A stretch of 64,000 bases of DNA, from positions 1,116,001 through 1,180,000 of the forward strand of contig JAGTJW010000001.1 in assembly GCA_023657425.1 (NCBI GenBank), read 5' to 3'. Shown one piece after another: positions 56,335-64,000 of this stretch. The notes below the pieces were generated by a model. That model was not told the origin of the DNA. It worked only from the letters and a program-made list of their open reading frames with translations, and did no database searches. Numbering within the stretch: the first letter of the stretch is position 1; each line of letters opens with the position of its first letter. This DNA is from Ideonella sp. WA131b. GTDB taxonomy: Bacteria; Pseudomonadota; Gammaproteobacteria; Burkholderiales; Burkholderiaceae_C. Both the position numbers and the translations under genes were made by a program.

Positions 56335-58110
56335 TCAGCGCACCAGCAGCCGGTTCTCGCGGGCCGGACTCCGCACGAGCCGCCCATCCGGAACGCTGCC
56401 GATCGCTTCGGTCGACTTGGTCACCGAGAGCACCGGGCACTGTCCGGTGGCGCGCCGCTTCAATGCCGCCGCCAGCATGCCCTCCGACGGACTGCCGAGC
56501 GGTTGCGACAGATCGTCGGCCACCGAACAGGTGGGTGCGAACCCGTCGGCATAGTTGCCGAACCCCTTGGCATTGATGCCCTGGAACTCGATCGGAAAGT
56601 AACTGGTGCCGCAGTGGTCGCGCGCGGTAAAGCCATAGGGCTTGCCGCAGGTCGTGCCTCCCAGCTGCACCACCTCGATATCCACGCCGCGCAGGGAATT
56701 GATCACCGATTCGCTGGCCGAGCAGGTATCTCCGCTGGTCAGCACGAACACCCGCTTCAGACCGAGCGTGGGCAACCGCGTCGTCGTGAGGTTGAGGCTG
56801 TTGTCGACTGCAAAAGGCAGGAACTGGGTATCGTTCGCGGGATCGCTGTTGTCGGCCACCCGCTTGTCGTTGAAGAGCAGTTTCTCGAAGCGTTTGCCCT
56901 CGGTGGGCGAGCCGCCGATCATGTAGCCCAATTGGGCGGCGATGAACAGAAAGCCGCCGCCGTTGTAGCGCAGATCCAGGATCAGGTCGGTCACCTCTTC
57001 ATTCTTCAGGGTCTGAATCGCCGCGATCAACGGGTTCTGCGCCGACGCCAGGTGGTCGTTGAAGAGGATGTAGCCCACGCGGCCACTGGAGGTGTTGATC
57101 ACCTCTGTCCGCGGGACGGGCGTGCTGGTGACGATGGCGGATGTCAGCGCCACGGTGCGCGAGGGGCCTGAGACCGGCTGCAAGGTGAAGGTGTGCGAGC
57201 GGCCCGTCTGCGATGGAAACAGTGCCGCATTGAGAAAGTCCGCGCTGGCCGTGTTCACACTGAGGTTGTCGACAGCCGTGATGGTGTCGCCGCGGGTGAC
57301 GTTCTGCGCAGCGGCCGGCGAGCCCGGTTCCACATAGTTGACACGAACGATGCGCGTGCCCGGCACGATGGACAGCGCCATGCCGTAGCTCGCGGACTCC
57401 CCCGAGTTGATGAGGGCATTCCAGGCTGCGGTGTCGTAAGTGAAGCTGAACTGGTCGCGGGGCTTGCCCGAGGCTGTCGGGGTCGTGACGAGAAGCGCGT
57501 CGAAGTAGGCTTCCGGTGTGGGATGCAGGGCGGCATTGGTGTTGGGAACGTCTGCGTACCACAGATAGGCTTCATTCACGTAAGAACGCACCCACATCTT
57601 TCGAGCGTTGACCGAGGTGCATTGGTTCGCAAACGTGCCCGACGGCAGATAGCTCGCCGGTGGGCTGACCGTCACCTGATAGGGCACGCTGGCTTGCAGG
57701 CCTGACACGGGTGACTGGCAGGTGACGGCCGAATCGGTGCAGGCGCGAAGCTGCAGCGTGCCGCTGTAGGTGCCCGCCGGCACGTTGGTCTGCGTTTGGA
57801 TGGTGACGTTGTAGACGGTGGACGACGCGGCTGAGACGGTGATCTGCGGAGAGATCACTTCGTCGTTGACGACCACACCAAAGTTGACCGCTTCCGTCAC
57901 GGGGCGGTTGACCGTTCCCGTAACGGTCAAGGTGATGGCCGTGCCTTGCGCGCCAGTGGCCGAGGCGGTCCCGGGAGAGACCGTGAGCTGATAGGACGCC
58001 GGCGGCTGCGGAGGGTCCGACCCGCCACCGCCGCCGCCCCCGCAAGCGGCCACCATCAGCGCCAGGAGCGTGGCGCCGGTGGCACGCCATGGCAGCGCAG
58101 GCCGTGTCAT
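56335..58110 (-). CDS. S41-family peptidase lipoprotein
   Basis: 591 residues from MTRPALPWRATGATLLALMV; an ATG 13 codons upstream is possible. The lipobox VAAC is followed by a run of glycines, so the protein is a lipoprotein with a flexible tether. A beta-sandwich-like domain (about 35-150) follows, then a PDZ domain (YVEPGSPAAAQNVTRGDTIT) and the S41 catalytic domain with LDLRYNGGG and TSGDTCSASESVINSL, which holds the nucleophile serine in the SASES motif. A periplasmic serine protease of the C-terminal-processing type. Monocistronic. Confidence 0.92.
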   Translation of the reverse strand: MTRPALPWRATGATLLALMVAACGGGGGGGSDPPQPPASYQLTVSPGTASATGAQGTAITLTVTGTVNRPVTEAVNFGVVVNDEVISPQITVSAASSTVYNVTIQTQTNVPAGTYSGTLQLRACTDSAVTCQSPVSGLQASVPYQVTVSPPASYLPSGTFANQCTSVNARKMWVRSYVNEAYLWYADVPNTNAALHPTPEAYFDALLVTTPTASGKPRDQFSFTYDTAAWNALINSGESASYGMALSIVPGTRIVRVNYVEPGSPAAAQNVTRGDTITAVDNLSVNTASADFLNAALFPSQTGRSHTFTLQPVSGPSRTVALTSAIVTSTPVPRTEVINTSSGRVGYILFNDHLASAQNPLIAAIQTLKNEEVTDLILDLRYNGGGFLFIAAQLGYMIGGSPTEGKRFEKLLFNDKRVADNSDPANDTQFLPFAVDNSLNLTTTRLPTLGLKRVFVLTSGDTCSASESVINSLRGVDIEVVQLGGTTCGKPYGFTARDHCGTSYFPIEFQGINAKGFGNYADGFAPTCSVADDLSQPLGSPSEGMLAAALKRRATGQCPVLSVTKSTEAIGSVPDGRLVRSPARENRLLVR

Positions 58111-58552
58111 GGGCACCGCGGTGGGCAGGTCATGAAGTCCGGAACTCATGCAGTTTTCCTGGTCGAACGAAGGATCGACGAATCGCCTGTGCGTCGCGCA
58201 CGGCCGCCTGCATCGCGCGCTGCGCGAGCTTGCTTCAGGCGGGCGGGCCGTTGAACTAGGGAATCACCTTGGCCACCCCACCACTGCACCGTCAGGCAAG
58301 GGCTGCACGGCTTGGGGATATTCCACAGGGCCCTGTGCGGCCCACGCTCCTAGGAGCGTGGGCGGCAGAAATCCAGCCCCGCGCGCTGCAACGGGGGACA
58401 GACCGCGTGTTCGCCACTCCCCAGTCCCCCGGGCGGGGGACACCGTGCCGGGCCACCCGGTGGCGGAACGCGGCGCCCCTCGCGCGGGCCGTGGCGGCGG
58501 CGGGGCGGCGCCGATAATCTGCCGCTTCCACCCACGAGCCCGGAGCCCCGCC
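58111..58552. other. intergenic region with repeats before ssb
   Basis: No gene supported. It holds the palindrome CCCACGCTCCTAGGAGCGTG (plus GG) at 58341-58362, overlapping a copy of the repeat arm known from 44581, and the promoters of the S41 peptidase (minus) and ssb (plus). Confidence 0.5.
58341..58385. repeat. second copy of the GGCGGCAGAAATCCAG repeat
   Basis: A perfect 22-bp palindrome centred on CTCCTAGGAG (58341-58362) runs into GGCGGCAGAAATCCAGCCCC. The stretch from 58355 to 58383 matches the left arm of the hairpin at 44581-44608 and its preceding bases. The inverted second arm seen at 44618 is absent here. Confidence 0.7.
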
Positions 58553-59035
58553 ATGGCCAGCGTCAACAAAGTCATCCTCATCGGCAACTGTGGCCGTGAC
58601 CCCGAAGTGCGCTACGCGCCCAGCGGCTCGGCCATTGCCAACGTCAGCATCGCCACCAGCCGCAGCTGGAAAGACAAGACCACCGGCGAGCGCCAGGAAG
58701 AAACCGAGTGGCACCGCGTCGTCTTCTACGACCGCCTGGCGGAGATCGCGGGCGAGTACCTGAAAAAGGGCAAGTCCATTTATGTCGAGGGCCGCCTGAA
58801 GACGCGCAAGTGGACCGACAAGGACGGCGTCGAGAAGTACACCACCGAGATCATCGCCAACGAGATGACCATGCTCGGCAGCCGCGAAGGCGGCGGCATG
58901 GGCGACGCCGAGATGGGCAGTGCCCCCGCCCCGCGCAGCACCCCGCCCGCCCGCAGCGCCGCCCCGGCGCCCAAGCCCGCCGCCTCAAAGCCGGCCACCG
59001 GCTTCGACGACATGGACGACGACATTCCGTTCTAG
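58553..59035 (+). CDS. ssb: single-stranded DNA-binding protein
   Basis: 160 residues. OB fold: [80 protein letters not shown] Pro/Ala-rich linker leads to the acidic tip DDMDDDIPF, which recruits repair proteins. Normal length. It coats single-stranded DNA during replication and repair. Confidence 0.98.
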   Translation: MASVNKVILIGNCGRDPEVRYAPSGSAIANVSIATSRSWKDKTTGERQEETEWHRVVFYDRLAEIAGEYLKKGKSIYVEGRLKTRKWTDKDGVEKYTTEIIANEMTMLGSREGGGMGDAEMGSAPAPRSTPPARSAAPAPKPAASKPATGFDDMDDDIPF

Positions 59036-59078
59036 TCGGCCCGGCACCGCTCCAGCCCCGGCCGACGCCGGGCGCTTG

Positions 59079-59095
59079 ATACCCCTATGGGGTAT
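59079..59095. promoter_or_regulatory. CsoR/RcnR-type operator over the efflux promoter
   Basis: ATACCCCTATGGGGTAT has 7-base arms with a TAT spacer, the layout of operators bound by CsoR/RcnR/CstR-family repressors. It overlaps a likely promoter (TTGATA at 59076-59081 and TAGGAT at 59100-59105) and ends 17 bases before the adaptor gene. A repressor of this family begins at 63909, four genes downstream. Confidence 0.75.
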
Positions 59096-59112
59096 GTTGT
59101 AGGATACTGGTC

Positions 59113-60231
59113 ATGGTATCCAGCAACACCCTCCGCACAGCCGCTTTCCGCCGGGCCCCGGCCGCTTCGGGGCTGATGGCGTGGTTGCTCGGCGCCACCT
59201 TGGTGCTGACTGCATCCGCGGCCCGGGCGCAGGTGGTGTCGGTGCCGCTGGTCAGCGTGGGCGCCGCCAGCGCGGCTGCCGGCTTCGAGCTCGAAGGCAC
59301 CCTCGAGCCGCAGCAGCAGAGCGTGATCGCCGCCCAGGTGAGCGGCGTGCTGCGCCTGCTGGCCGTGAAGGCCGGCGACCGTGTGAAGGCCGGCCAGCTG
59401 CTGGCGCGCATCGACGAGCGCGAGCTCGCCGCCGGCCTGGCTGCGGGCGATGCCGGCGTGGCGCAGGCCCATGCCGCGCTGGCGCAGGCGCGCCAGAACG
59501 CCCAGCGCACGCGCGAGCTGCGCGCCCAGGGTTTCGTGTCCGCCGCCGCGCAGGACACCGCCCAGGCCCAGCTCGATGCCGCCGAGGCCGCGCTGGCCGC
59601 CGCGCAGGCCGGCCGCCAGCAGGCGGCCGTGGCGCGCGGCTACACCACGCTCACCGCGCCCTTCGATGGCGTGGTGCGCGCCACGCACGCCGAGGCCGGC
59701 GAGCTGGCCGCGCCCGGCAAGCCGCTGCTCACCCTCTACGCCCCGGGCCGGCTGCGCGTGAGCGTGATGTTGCCGCTGTCGCGCGCCCAGGCCGCCCGCG
59801 CCGCGCGCGAGGTGCAGGTGCTGTTGCCCGACGGCCGCGTGCTCGTGCCGCAGCGCCGCACCGAGCTGCCGGGTGCCGACGCCACCTCGCAGACGGTGGA
59901 GTGGCGCCTCGATCTGGCCGCCCGCCCACCGGCCGACGTGCTGCTGCCGGGCCTGCCCGTGCGCGTGCGCTTCAGCGCGGTCCCGGTGGTGGGCGGCGCC
60001 GCACCCGTGCCCCTGAGCGTGCCCGCAGCCGCCGTGCTGCGCCGGGGGGAGCTCACGGCGGTCTACACCGTCACCGACGGCCGCTTCGTGCTCAAGGCCG
60101 TGCGCACCGGCACGCCCGCGGGCGGCCAGGTGCCGGTGCTCGCGGGCCTGAAGGCCGGTGAGCGCGTGGCCGCCGACGCGGTGAAGGCCGGGCTGGCCGG
60201 TGCCGTCCCGGCCCAGGCTCCCGCCAACTGA
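59113..60231 (+). CDS. RND efflux periplasmic adaptor (membrane fusion protein)
   Basis: 372 residues. Signal-type N-terminus (AWLLGATLVLTASAARAQ). Lipoyl/barrel-sandwich halves: QSVIAAQVSGVLRLLAVKAG and GYTTLTAPFDGVVRATHAEA, joined by an alanine-rich helical hairpin (about 110-175). Beta-barrel and membrane-proximal domains follow. It links the inner-membrane pump encoded next to an outer-membrane channel, for which no gene is seen. First gene of the operon behind the CsoR-type operator. Confidence 0.93.
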   Translation: MVSSNTLRTAAFRRAPAASGLMAWLLGATLVLTASAARAQVVSVPLVSVGAASAAAGFELEGTLEPQQQSVIAAQVSGVLRLLAVKAGDRVKAGQLLARIDERELAAGLAAGDAGVAQAHAALAQARQNAQRTRELRAQGFVSAAAQDTAQAQLDAAEAALAAAQAGRQQAAVARGYTTLTAPFDGVVRATHAEAGELAAPGKPLLTLYAPGRLRVSVMLPLSRAQAARAAREVQVLLPDGRVLVPQRRTELPGADATSQTVEWRLDLAARPPADVLLPGLPVRVRFSAVPVVGGAAPVPLSVPAAAVLRRGELTAVYTVTDGRFVLKAVRTGTPAGGQVPVLAGLKAGERVAADAVKAGLAGAVPAQAPAN

Positions 60232-60250
60232 CCCCCGCCGCGCCGCCACC

Positions 60251-63200
60251 GTGAACCCGAAGGACGCTCCGCTCGGCATCTCAGGCCGTCTCGCCGCCGC
60301 GTTCCAGCAGCACGCGCTGACGCCGCTGCTGGCCCTCGTGGCCCTGCTGCTGGGCCTGTTCGCCGTGCTCGTGACGCCGCGCGAGGAAGAGCCGCAGATC
60401 GACGTCACGATGGCCAACGTGCTCATCGCCTTCCCCGGCGCCAGCGCGGCCGATGTGCAGACGCTGGTGGCCCGCCCGGCCGAGCAGGTGCTGGCGCAGA
60501 TGGCCGGCATCGAGCACACCTATTCCGTCTCGCGCCCGGGCCTGGCCGTGCTCACGGTGCAGTTCAAGGTGGGCGTGCCGCGCAACGACGCGCTGGTGCG
60601 GCTCTACGAAGTGATCAACGCCAACCAGGACTGGCTGCCGCCGAACCTGGGCGTCATGCCGCCCATCGTCAAGCCCAAGGGCATCGACGACGTGCCGGTG
60701 CTGGCCGTGAGCCTGTGGAGCCCCGGCGAGACCTCGGCCTTCGAGCTGGAGCGCCTGGCGCGCACGCTGGAGGTGGAGCTCCAGCGCGTGGACGGTGTGC
60801 GCGAAGTGGCCACCCTCGGCGGCCCGGGCCGCGCGGTGCTGGTGAACCTGAACCCGGCGCGGCTGCGCGAGCGCGGCATCGACGTGCTGCGCCTGGCCCA
60901 GACCCTGGCCGGCGCCAACCGCGCGCTGCCGGCGGGCACGGTGATCGATGCAAGACCGGAAGGACGAGGTGGCCTGCTCACCGTGGAAACCGGCGAGGTG
61001 CTGCGCAGCGGCGACGACGTGGCCCAGCTGGTGGTGGGCGTGCACGACGGCCGCCCGGTCTACCTGCGCGAGGTGGCCACGGTCGAAGACGGCCCGGCGC
61101 AACCCACGGCCCAGGTGTTCTTCACGCGGGGCCTGGATGCCGCCCAGACCGGCAAGACTTCGGCCGGCCACCCCGCCGTGACGCTGACGCTGACCAAGAA
61201 GCCCGGCGCCAACGCCGTGGACGTGGCGCGTGCGTCGCGTGAGCGGCTCGGGCAGCTGCGCGGCGTGATGATCCCCGAGGGCGTGGAAGCCACGGTCGTG
61301 CGCGACTACGGCGCCACGGCCGGCGACAAGGCCAGCAAGCTCATCCAGAAGCTGGTTTTCGCCACCGCCAGCGTGATCCTGCTCGTGGGCCTGGCCCTGG
61401 GCCGGCGCGAGGCCGTCATCGTGGGCGGCGCGGTCATCCTCACGCTCACGGCCACGCTGTTTGCCAGCTGGGCCTGGGGCTACACGCTCAACCGCGTGAG
61501 CCTCTTCGCGCTGATCTTCAGCATCGGCATCCTCGTCGACGACGCCATCGTGGTGGTGGAGAACATCCACCGCCACCGCGCACTCGAACCGGGCAAGCCG
61601 CTGGCGCAGATCATCCCCGCGGCGGTGGACGAGGTCGGCGGACCCACCATCCTGGCCACCTTCACGGTGATCGCGGCGCTGCTGCCCATGGCCTTCGTGA
61701 GCGGCCTGATGGGGCCGTACATGAGCCCCATCCCGATCAACTCCAGCCTGGGCATGGCGATCTCGCTGGTGATCGCCTTCACGGTGACGCCGTGGCTGGC
61801 GCTCAAGCTCATGAAGCCGGGCTCGGCCGTGCGCGGCGAGGGCCACGGCCATGGCCAAAGCCGCCTGGCCGCCTGGCTGCAGCGCATCTTCGCGCGCGCG
61901 CTGGCGCCCTTCCTCGACAGCGCCCGGAAGCGCTGGCTGCTGCTGGCCGGCATTCTGGCCGCCCTGGCCCTGAGCGTGGGCCTGGCCGGAATGCAGTGGG
62001 TGGTGCTCAAGATGCTGCCCTTCGACAACAAGAGCGAGTTCGCGCTCGTGGTCGACATGCCCGCCGGCACGCCGGTTGAAGACACCGCCTCGGCGCTGCA
62101 CGATCTGGCCAGCTTCCTGGCGAGGCAGCCCGAGGTGAAGCACCTGCAGGGTTATGCCGGCACCGCCAGCCCCATCACCTTCAACGGCCTCGTGCGCCAG
62201 TACTTCCTGCGCGCCGATCCGCACCAGGGCGAGCTGCAGGTCAACCTCGTCGACCAGAGCCAGCGCAAGGGCCAGAGCCACGACCTCGCGCAGCGCCTGC
62301 GGCCCGAGCTCGAGAAGATCGCGGCGCGCCATGGCGCGAAGATGAAGCTCGTGGAGGTGCCGCCCGGTCCGCCCGTGCTGAGCCCCATCGTGGCCGAGGT
62401 CTACGGCCCCGACGAGGCCGGCCGCCAGGCCCTGACCGTGCGCCTGGAGCGGGCCTTCGCCGCCACGCCCGACATCACCGGCATCGACACCAGCCTGGCC
62501 GCTGCCGCGCCGCGCGCGGTGCTGCGCGTCAACCGCCAGCGCGCCGACACGCTGGGCGTGAGCGCAGACGCCATCTCGCGCACCGTGGCCGGCGCGCTCT
62601 CGGGGCTCGATGCCACGCATCTGCAAGACGGCACCAGCAAGCATGCCGTGCCCGTGCGCCTGCAGCTGCCGCGCGAGGCCCAGGCCGGGCTCGACGCCCT
62701 GCTGGCGCTGCCGCTGCGCACGGCCAGCGGCGCGCTGGTGCCGTTGTCGGAGCTGGTGCGCGTGGAGCGCACGGTGACGGACCAGCCGCTGTTCACCAAG
62801 AACCAGCTCGGCCTGAGCTATGTGATGGCCGACGTGGGTGCGGGTGGTCCGAGCTCGGCCGGCACGCCCGACTCCCCGCTCTACGGCCTGTTCAACATCC
62901 GCAGCCGGCTGGGCGCCGCCGCGCTGCCGGGCACGGGCGAACTCGGCGAGTACTGGATCTCCACGCCCGCCAACCCCTACCAGCAGTACGCCGTCAAGTG
63001 GGACGGCGAGTGGCAGATCACCTACGAGACCTTCCGCGACATGGGTGCCGCCTACGGCGTGGGCCTCATCCTCATCTACCTGCTGGTGGTGGCGCAGTTC
63101 CGCAGCTACGCAGCGCCGCTGGTCATCATGGCGCCGATCCCGCTCACGCTGGTGGGGGTGATGCCGGGGCATGCCTTGCTGGGCGCCAGCTTCACGGCCA

Positions 63201-63562
63201 CCAGCATGATCGGGATGATTGCGCTGGCCGGCATCATCGTGCGCAACTCCATCCTGCTCGTCGACTTCATCGAGCTGCAGGTGGCCGAGGGCAAGCCCTG
63301 GCGCGAGGCGGTCGTGAACGCCGCCGCCGTGCGCGCCCAGCCCATCGCGCTGACGGCCGGGGCCGCCATGACCGGCGCCGTCTTCATCCTCGATGACCCC
63401 ATCTTCAACGGCCTTGCGATCTCGCTGCTGTTCGGCATCGGCGTCTCCACGCTGCTGACGCTGATCGTCATCCCGGTGCTGCATGCGGTGGTGAACCGCC
63501 GCCGCTACGAAGCCCTGGCCGCATCCCAAGCCTCGTCCCCGTCCACCCCCGCCCAAGCCTGA
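60251..63562 (+). CDS. RND-family efflux pump, inner-membrane transporter
   Basis: 1103 residues from a GTG at 60251, 19 bases after the adaptor. Twelve-helix RND layout with two large periplasmic loops. TM4 carries FSIGILVDDAIVVVENIHRH with the paired aspartates of proton relay. The second half repeats the pattern (GMIALAGIIVRNSILLVDFI). It resembles the AcrB-like/HAE-1 transporters of unknown substrate more than CusA, because the methionine ladder is not obvious. A His/Gly-rich cytoplasmic segment (GEGHGHGQS) near residue 540 is notable. Driven by the proton gradient. Confidence 0.94.
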   Translation: MNPKDAPLGISGRLAAAFQQHALTPLLALVALLLGLFAVLVTPREEEPQIDVTMANVLIAFPGASAADVQTLVARPAEQVLAQMAGIEHTYSVSRPGLAVLTVQFKVGVPRNDALVRLYEVINANQDWLPPNLGVMPPIVKPKGIDDVPVLAVSLWSPGETSAFELERLARTLEVELQRVDGVREVATLGGPGRAVLVNLNPARLRERGIDVLRLAQTLAGANRALPAGTVIDARPEGRGGLLTVETGEVLRSGDDVAQLVVGVHDGRPVYLREVATVEDGPAQPTAQVFFTRGLDAAQTGKTSAGHPAVTLTLTKKPGANAVDVARASRERLGQLRGVMIPEGVEATVVRDYGATAGDKASKLIQKLVFATASVILLVGLALGRREAVIVGGAVILTLTATLFASWAWGYTLNRVSLFALIFSIGILVDDAIVVVENIHRHRALEPGKPLAQIIPAAVDEVGGPTILATFTVIAALLPMAFVSGLMGPYMSPIPINSSLGMAISLVIAFTVTPWLALKLMKPGSAVRGEGHGHGQSRLAAWLQRIFARALAPFLDSARKRWLLLAGILAALALSVGLAGMQWVVLKMLPFDNKSEFALVVDMPAGTPVEDTASALHDLASFLARQPEVKHLQGYAGTASPITFNGLVRQYFLRADPHQGELQVNLVDQSQRKGQSHDLAQRLRPELEKIAARHGAKMKLVEVPPGPPVLSPIVAEVYGPDEAGRQALTVRLERAFAATPDITGIDTSLAAAAPRAVLRVNRQRADTLGVSADAISRTVAGALSGLDATHLQDGTSKHAVPVRLQLPREAQAGLDALLALPLRTASGALVPLSELVRVERTVTDQPLFTKNQLGLSYVMADVGAGGPSSAGTPDSPLYGLFNIRSRLGAAALPGTGELGEYWISTPANPYQQYAVKWDGEWQITYETFRDMGAAYGVGLILIYLLVVAQFRSYAAPLVIMAPIPLTLVGVMPGHALLGASFTATSMIGMIALAGIIVRNSILLVDFIELQVAEGKPWREAVVNAAAVRAQPIALTAGAAMTGAVFILDDPIFNGLAISLLFGIGVSTLLTLIVIPVLHAVVNRRRYEALAASQASSPSTPAQA

Positions 63563-63574
63563 AGGAGTTCCACC

Positions 63575-63808
63575 ATGACCATCGACCGTCTGATCCGCAT
63601 CTTTGCCGGCAGCTTCATCCTCATCAGCCTGGCGCTGGGGGTGGAGGCGAGCCCGCTCTACGTCTCGGGCTGGTTCCTGGCCTTCACGGCTTTCGTGGGC
63701 GCCAACCTGCTGCAGTTCGGCTTTACCAACGTCTGCCCGCTGGGCTGGGCGCTGGGCAAGCTGGGGGTGCCGGCCACCTGCGACACGCCGGTCGCCAGCC
63801 GGGGCTGA
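63575..63808 (+). CDS. DUF2892 (YgaP-like) small membrane protein
   Basis: 77 residues with two hydrophobic segments (AGSFILISLALGVE; WFLAFTAFVGANLLQFGF) and the DUF2892 ending TNVCPLGWALGKLGVPAT. This family occurs alone or fused to rhodaneses in sulfur-related operons. It begins 12 bases after the RND gene, so it is co-transcribed. Together with the CsoR-type repressor this hints at control by reactive sulfur or metal. Confidence 0.88.
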   Translation: MTIDRLIRIFAGSFILISLALGVEASPLYVSGWFLAFTAFVGANLLQFGFTNVCPLGWALGKLGVPATCDTPVASRG

Positions 63809-63908
63809 CGCTGCGCTGCCGACAGCTCCCCCGTGCGGCCGACAAGCCGCACCGGCCAGGGCGGTAACAATGCGGGCTCTTCTCGACCAAGCTGCGGAGC
63901 CTTGCCCG

Positions 63909-64000
63909 ATGTCCGTGCTCACCGATGTGGAAAGCCGCACCGACCTGCTCAACCGCCTCAAGCGGGCCGAAGGCCAACTGCGCGGTATCCAGCGCATGAT
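63909..64000 (+). CDS. CsoR/RcnR/FrmR-family repressor, N-terminal part
   Basis: Thirty residues are visible before the window ends: MSVLTDVESRTDLLNRLKRA EGQLRGIQRM. The helix LLNRLKRAEGQLRGIQRM is the signature start of this all-helical repressor family. The residues that separate copper, nickel, formaldehyde and persulfide sensors (first cysteine or histidine) lie just outside. It probably binds the palindrome at 59079 and controls the efflux operon upstream. The gene is cut by the window edge, not by nature. Confidence 0.85.
   Translation, partial: MSVLTDVESRTDLLNRLKRAEGQLRGIQRM

Noticed and set aside
60281..63997. 1238-codon minus-strand frame opposite the RND pump
   Set aside because: Antisense to clearly functional RND, DUF2892 and repressor genes; composition typical of a shadow frame.

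Overview
The window is high-GC DNA from a betaproteobacterium, most likely a Burkholderiales of the Rubrivivax/Leptothrix/Ideonella kind. I infer this from the codon bias, the replication-origin neighbourhood (mnmE-yidC-yidD-rnpA-rpmH on the minus strand, diverging from dnaA-dnaN-gyrB on the plus strand) and the style of the catabolic genes. No RNA gene was recognised, so the taxonomic call rests on protein resemblance remembered from these families.

Layout. (1) 1-9.6 kb is an accessory, defence-rich stretch, all on the minus strand: the start of an AAA ATPase cut by the window edge, a remnant of a type I restriction gene, a three-gene operon led by a TIGR04255-type protein, and a type I restriction-modification (R-M) operon hsdM-hsdS-hsdR. 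Its hsdR 5' end is duplicated around an inserted higBA toxin-antitoxin pair. (2) 9,680-25,661 is a roughly 16-kb integrative element at the 3' end of mnmE. It is bounded by 18-bp att repeats that both encode the last residues of MnmE (FCIGK-stop). It carries a second type I R-M operon with an AlbA_2/Schlafen-like gene, an AlpA regulator, a TOPRIM-DUF3987 replication-type protein, an OLD-family ATPase-nuclease paired with a DUF2130 coiled-coil nuclease-like protein, and a P4-type integrase. The OLD-DUF2130 pair is the best candidate here for an undescribed defence system. (3) 25.6-35.6 kb is the chromosomal core: mnmE, yidC, yidD, rnpA, rpmH, DnaA boxes, dnaA, dnaN, gyrB. (4) 35.6-38.0 kb holds EVE, VOC and WYL-regulator genes between copies of a 45-bp repeat that looks like an insertion-sequence end. 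(5) 38.3-44.6 kb is a LysR-linked catabolic cluster (CoA transferase, SDR, two GSTs, SnoaL-like protein) with a decayed aldehyde dehydrogenase. (6) 44.6-58.1 kb is mixed core: HDOD protein, acyl-CoA synthetase, polyamine-type binding protein, NnrU, pirin, DUF427, thioredoxin-like protein, GST, glutaredoxin-like protein, RecQ and an S41 peptidase lipoprotein. (7) 58.5-64 kb holds ssb, then an RND efflux operon with a DUF2892 protein. A palindrome of the CsoR/RcnR type lies over its promoter, and a CsoR-like repressor gene begins at the window end.

How it fits together. The mnmE 3' end is a site of repeated acquisition: one element is clearly bounded, and an older, partly eroded defence segment lies beyond it. 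The core around dnaA is conventional. Several small hairpin repeats have inserted into or between host genes, including one in frame inside recQ.
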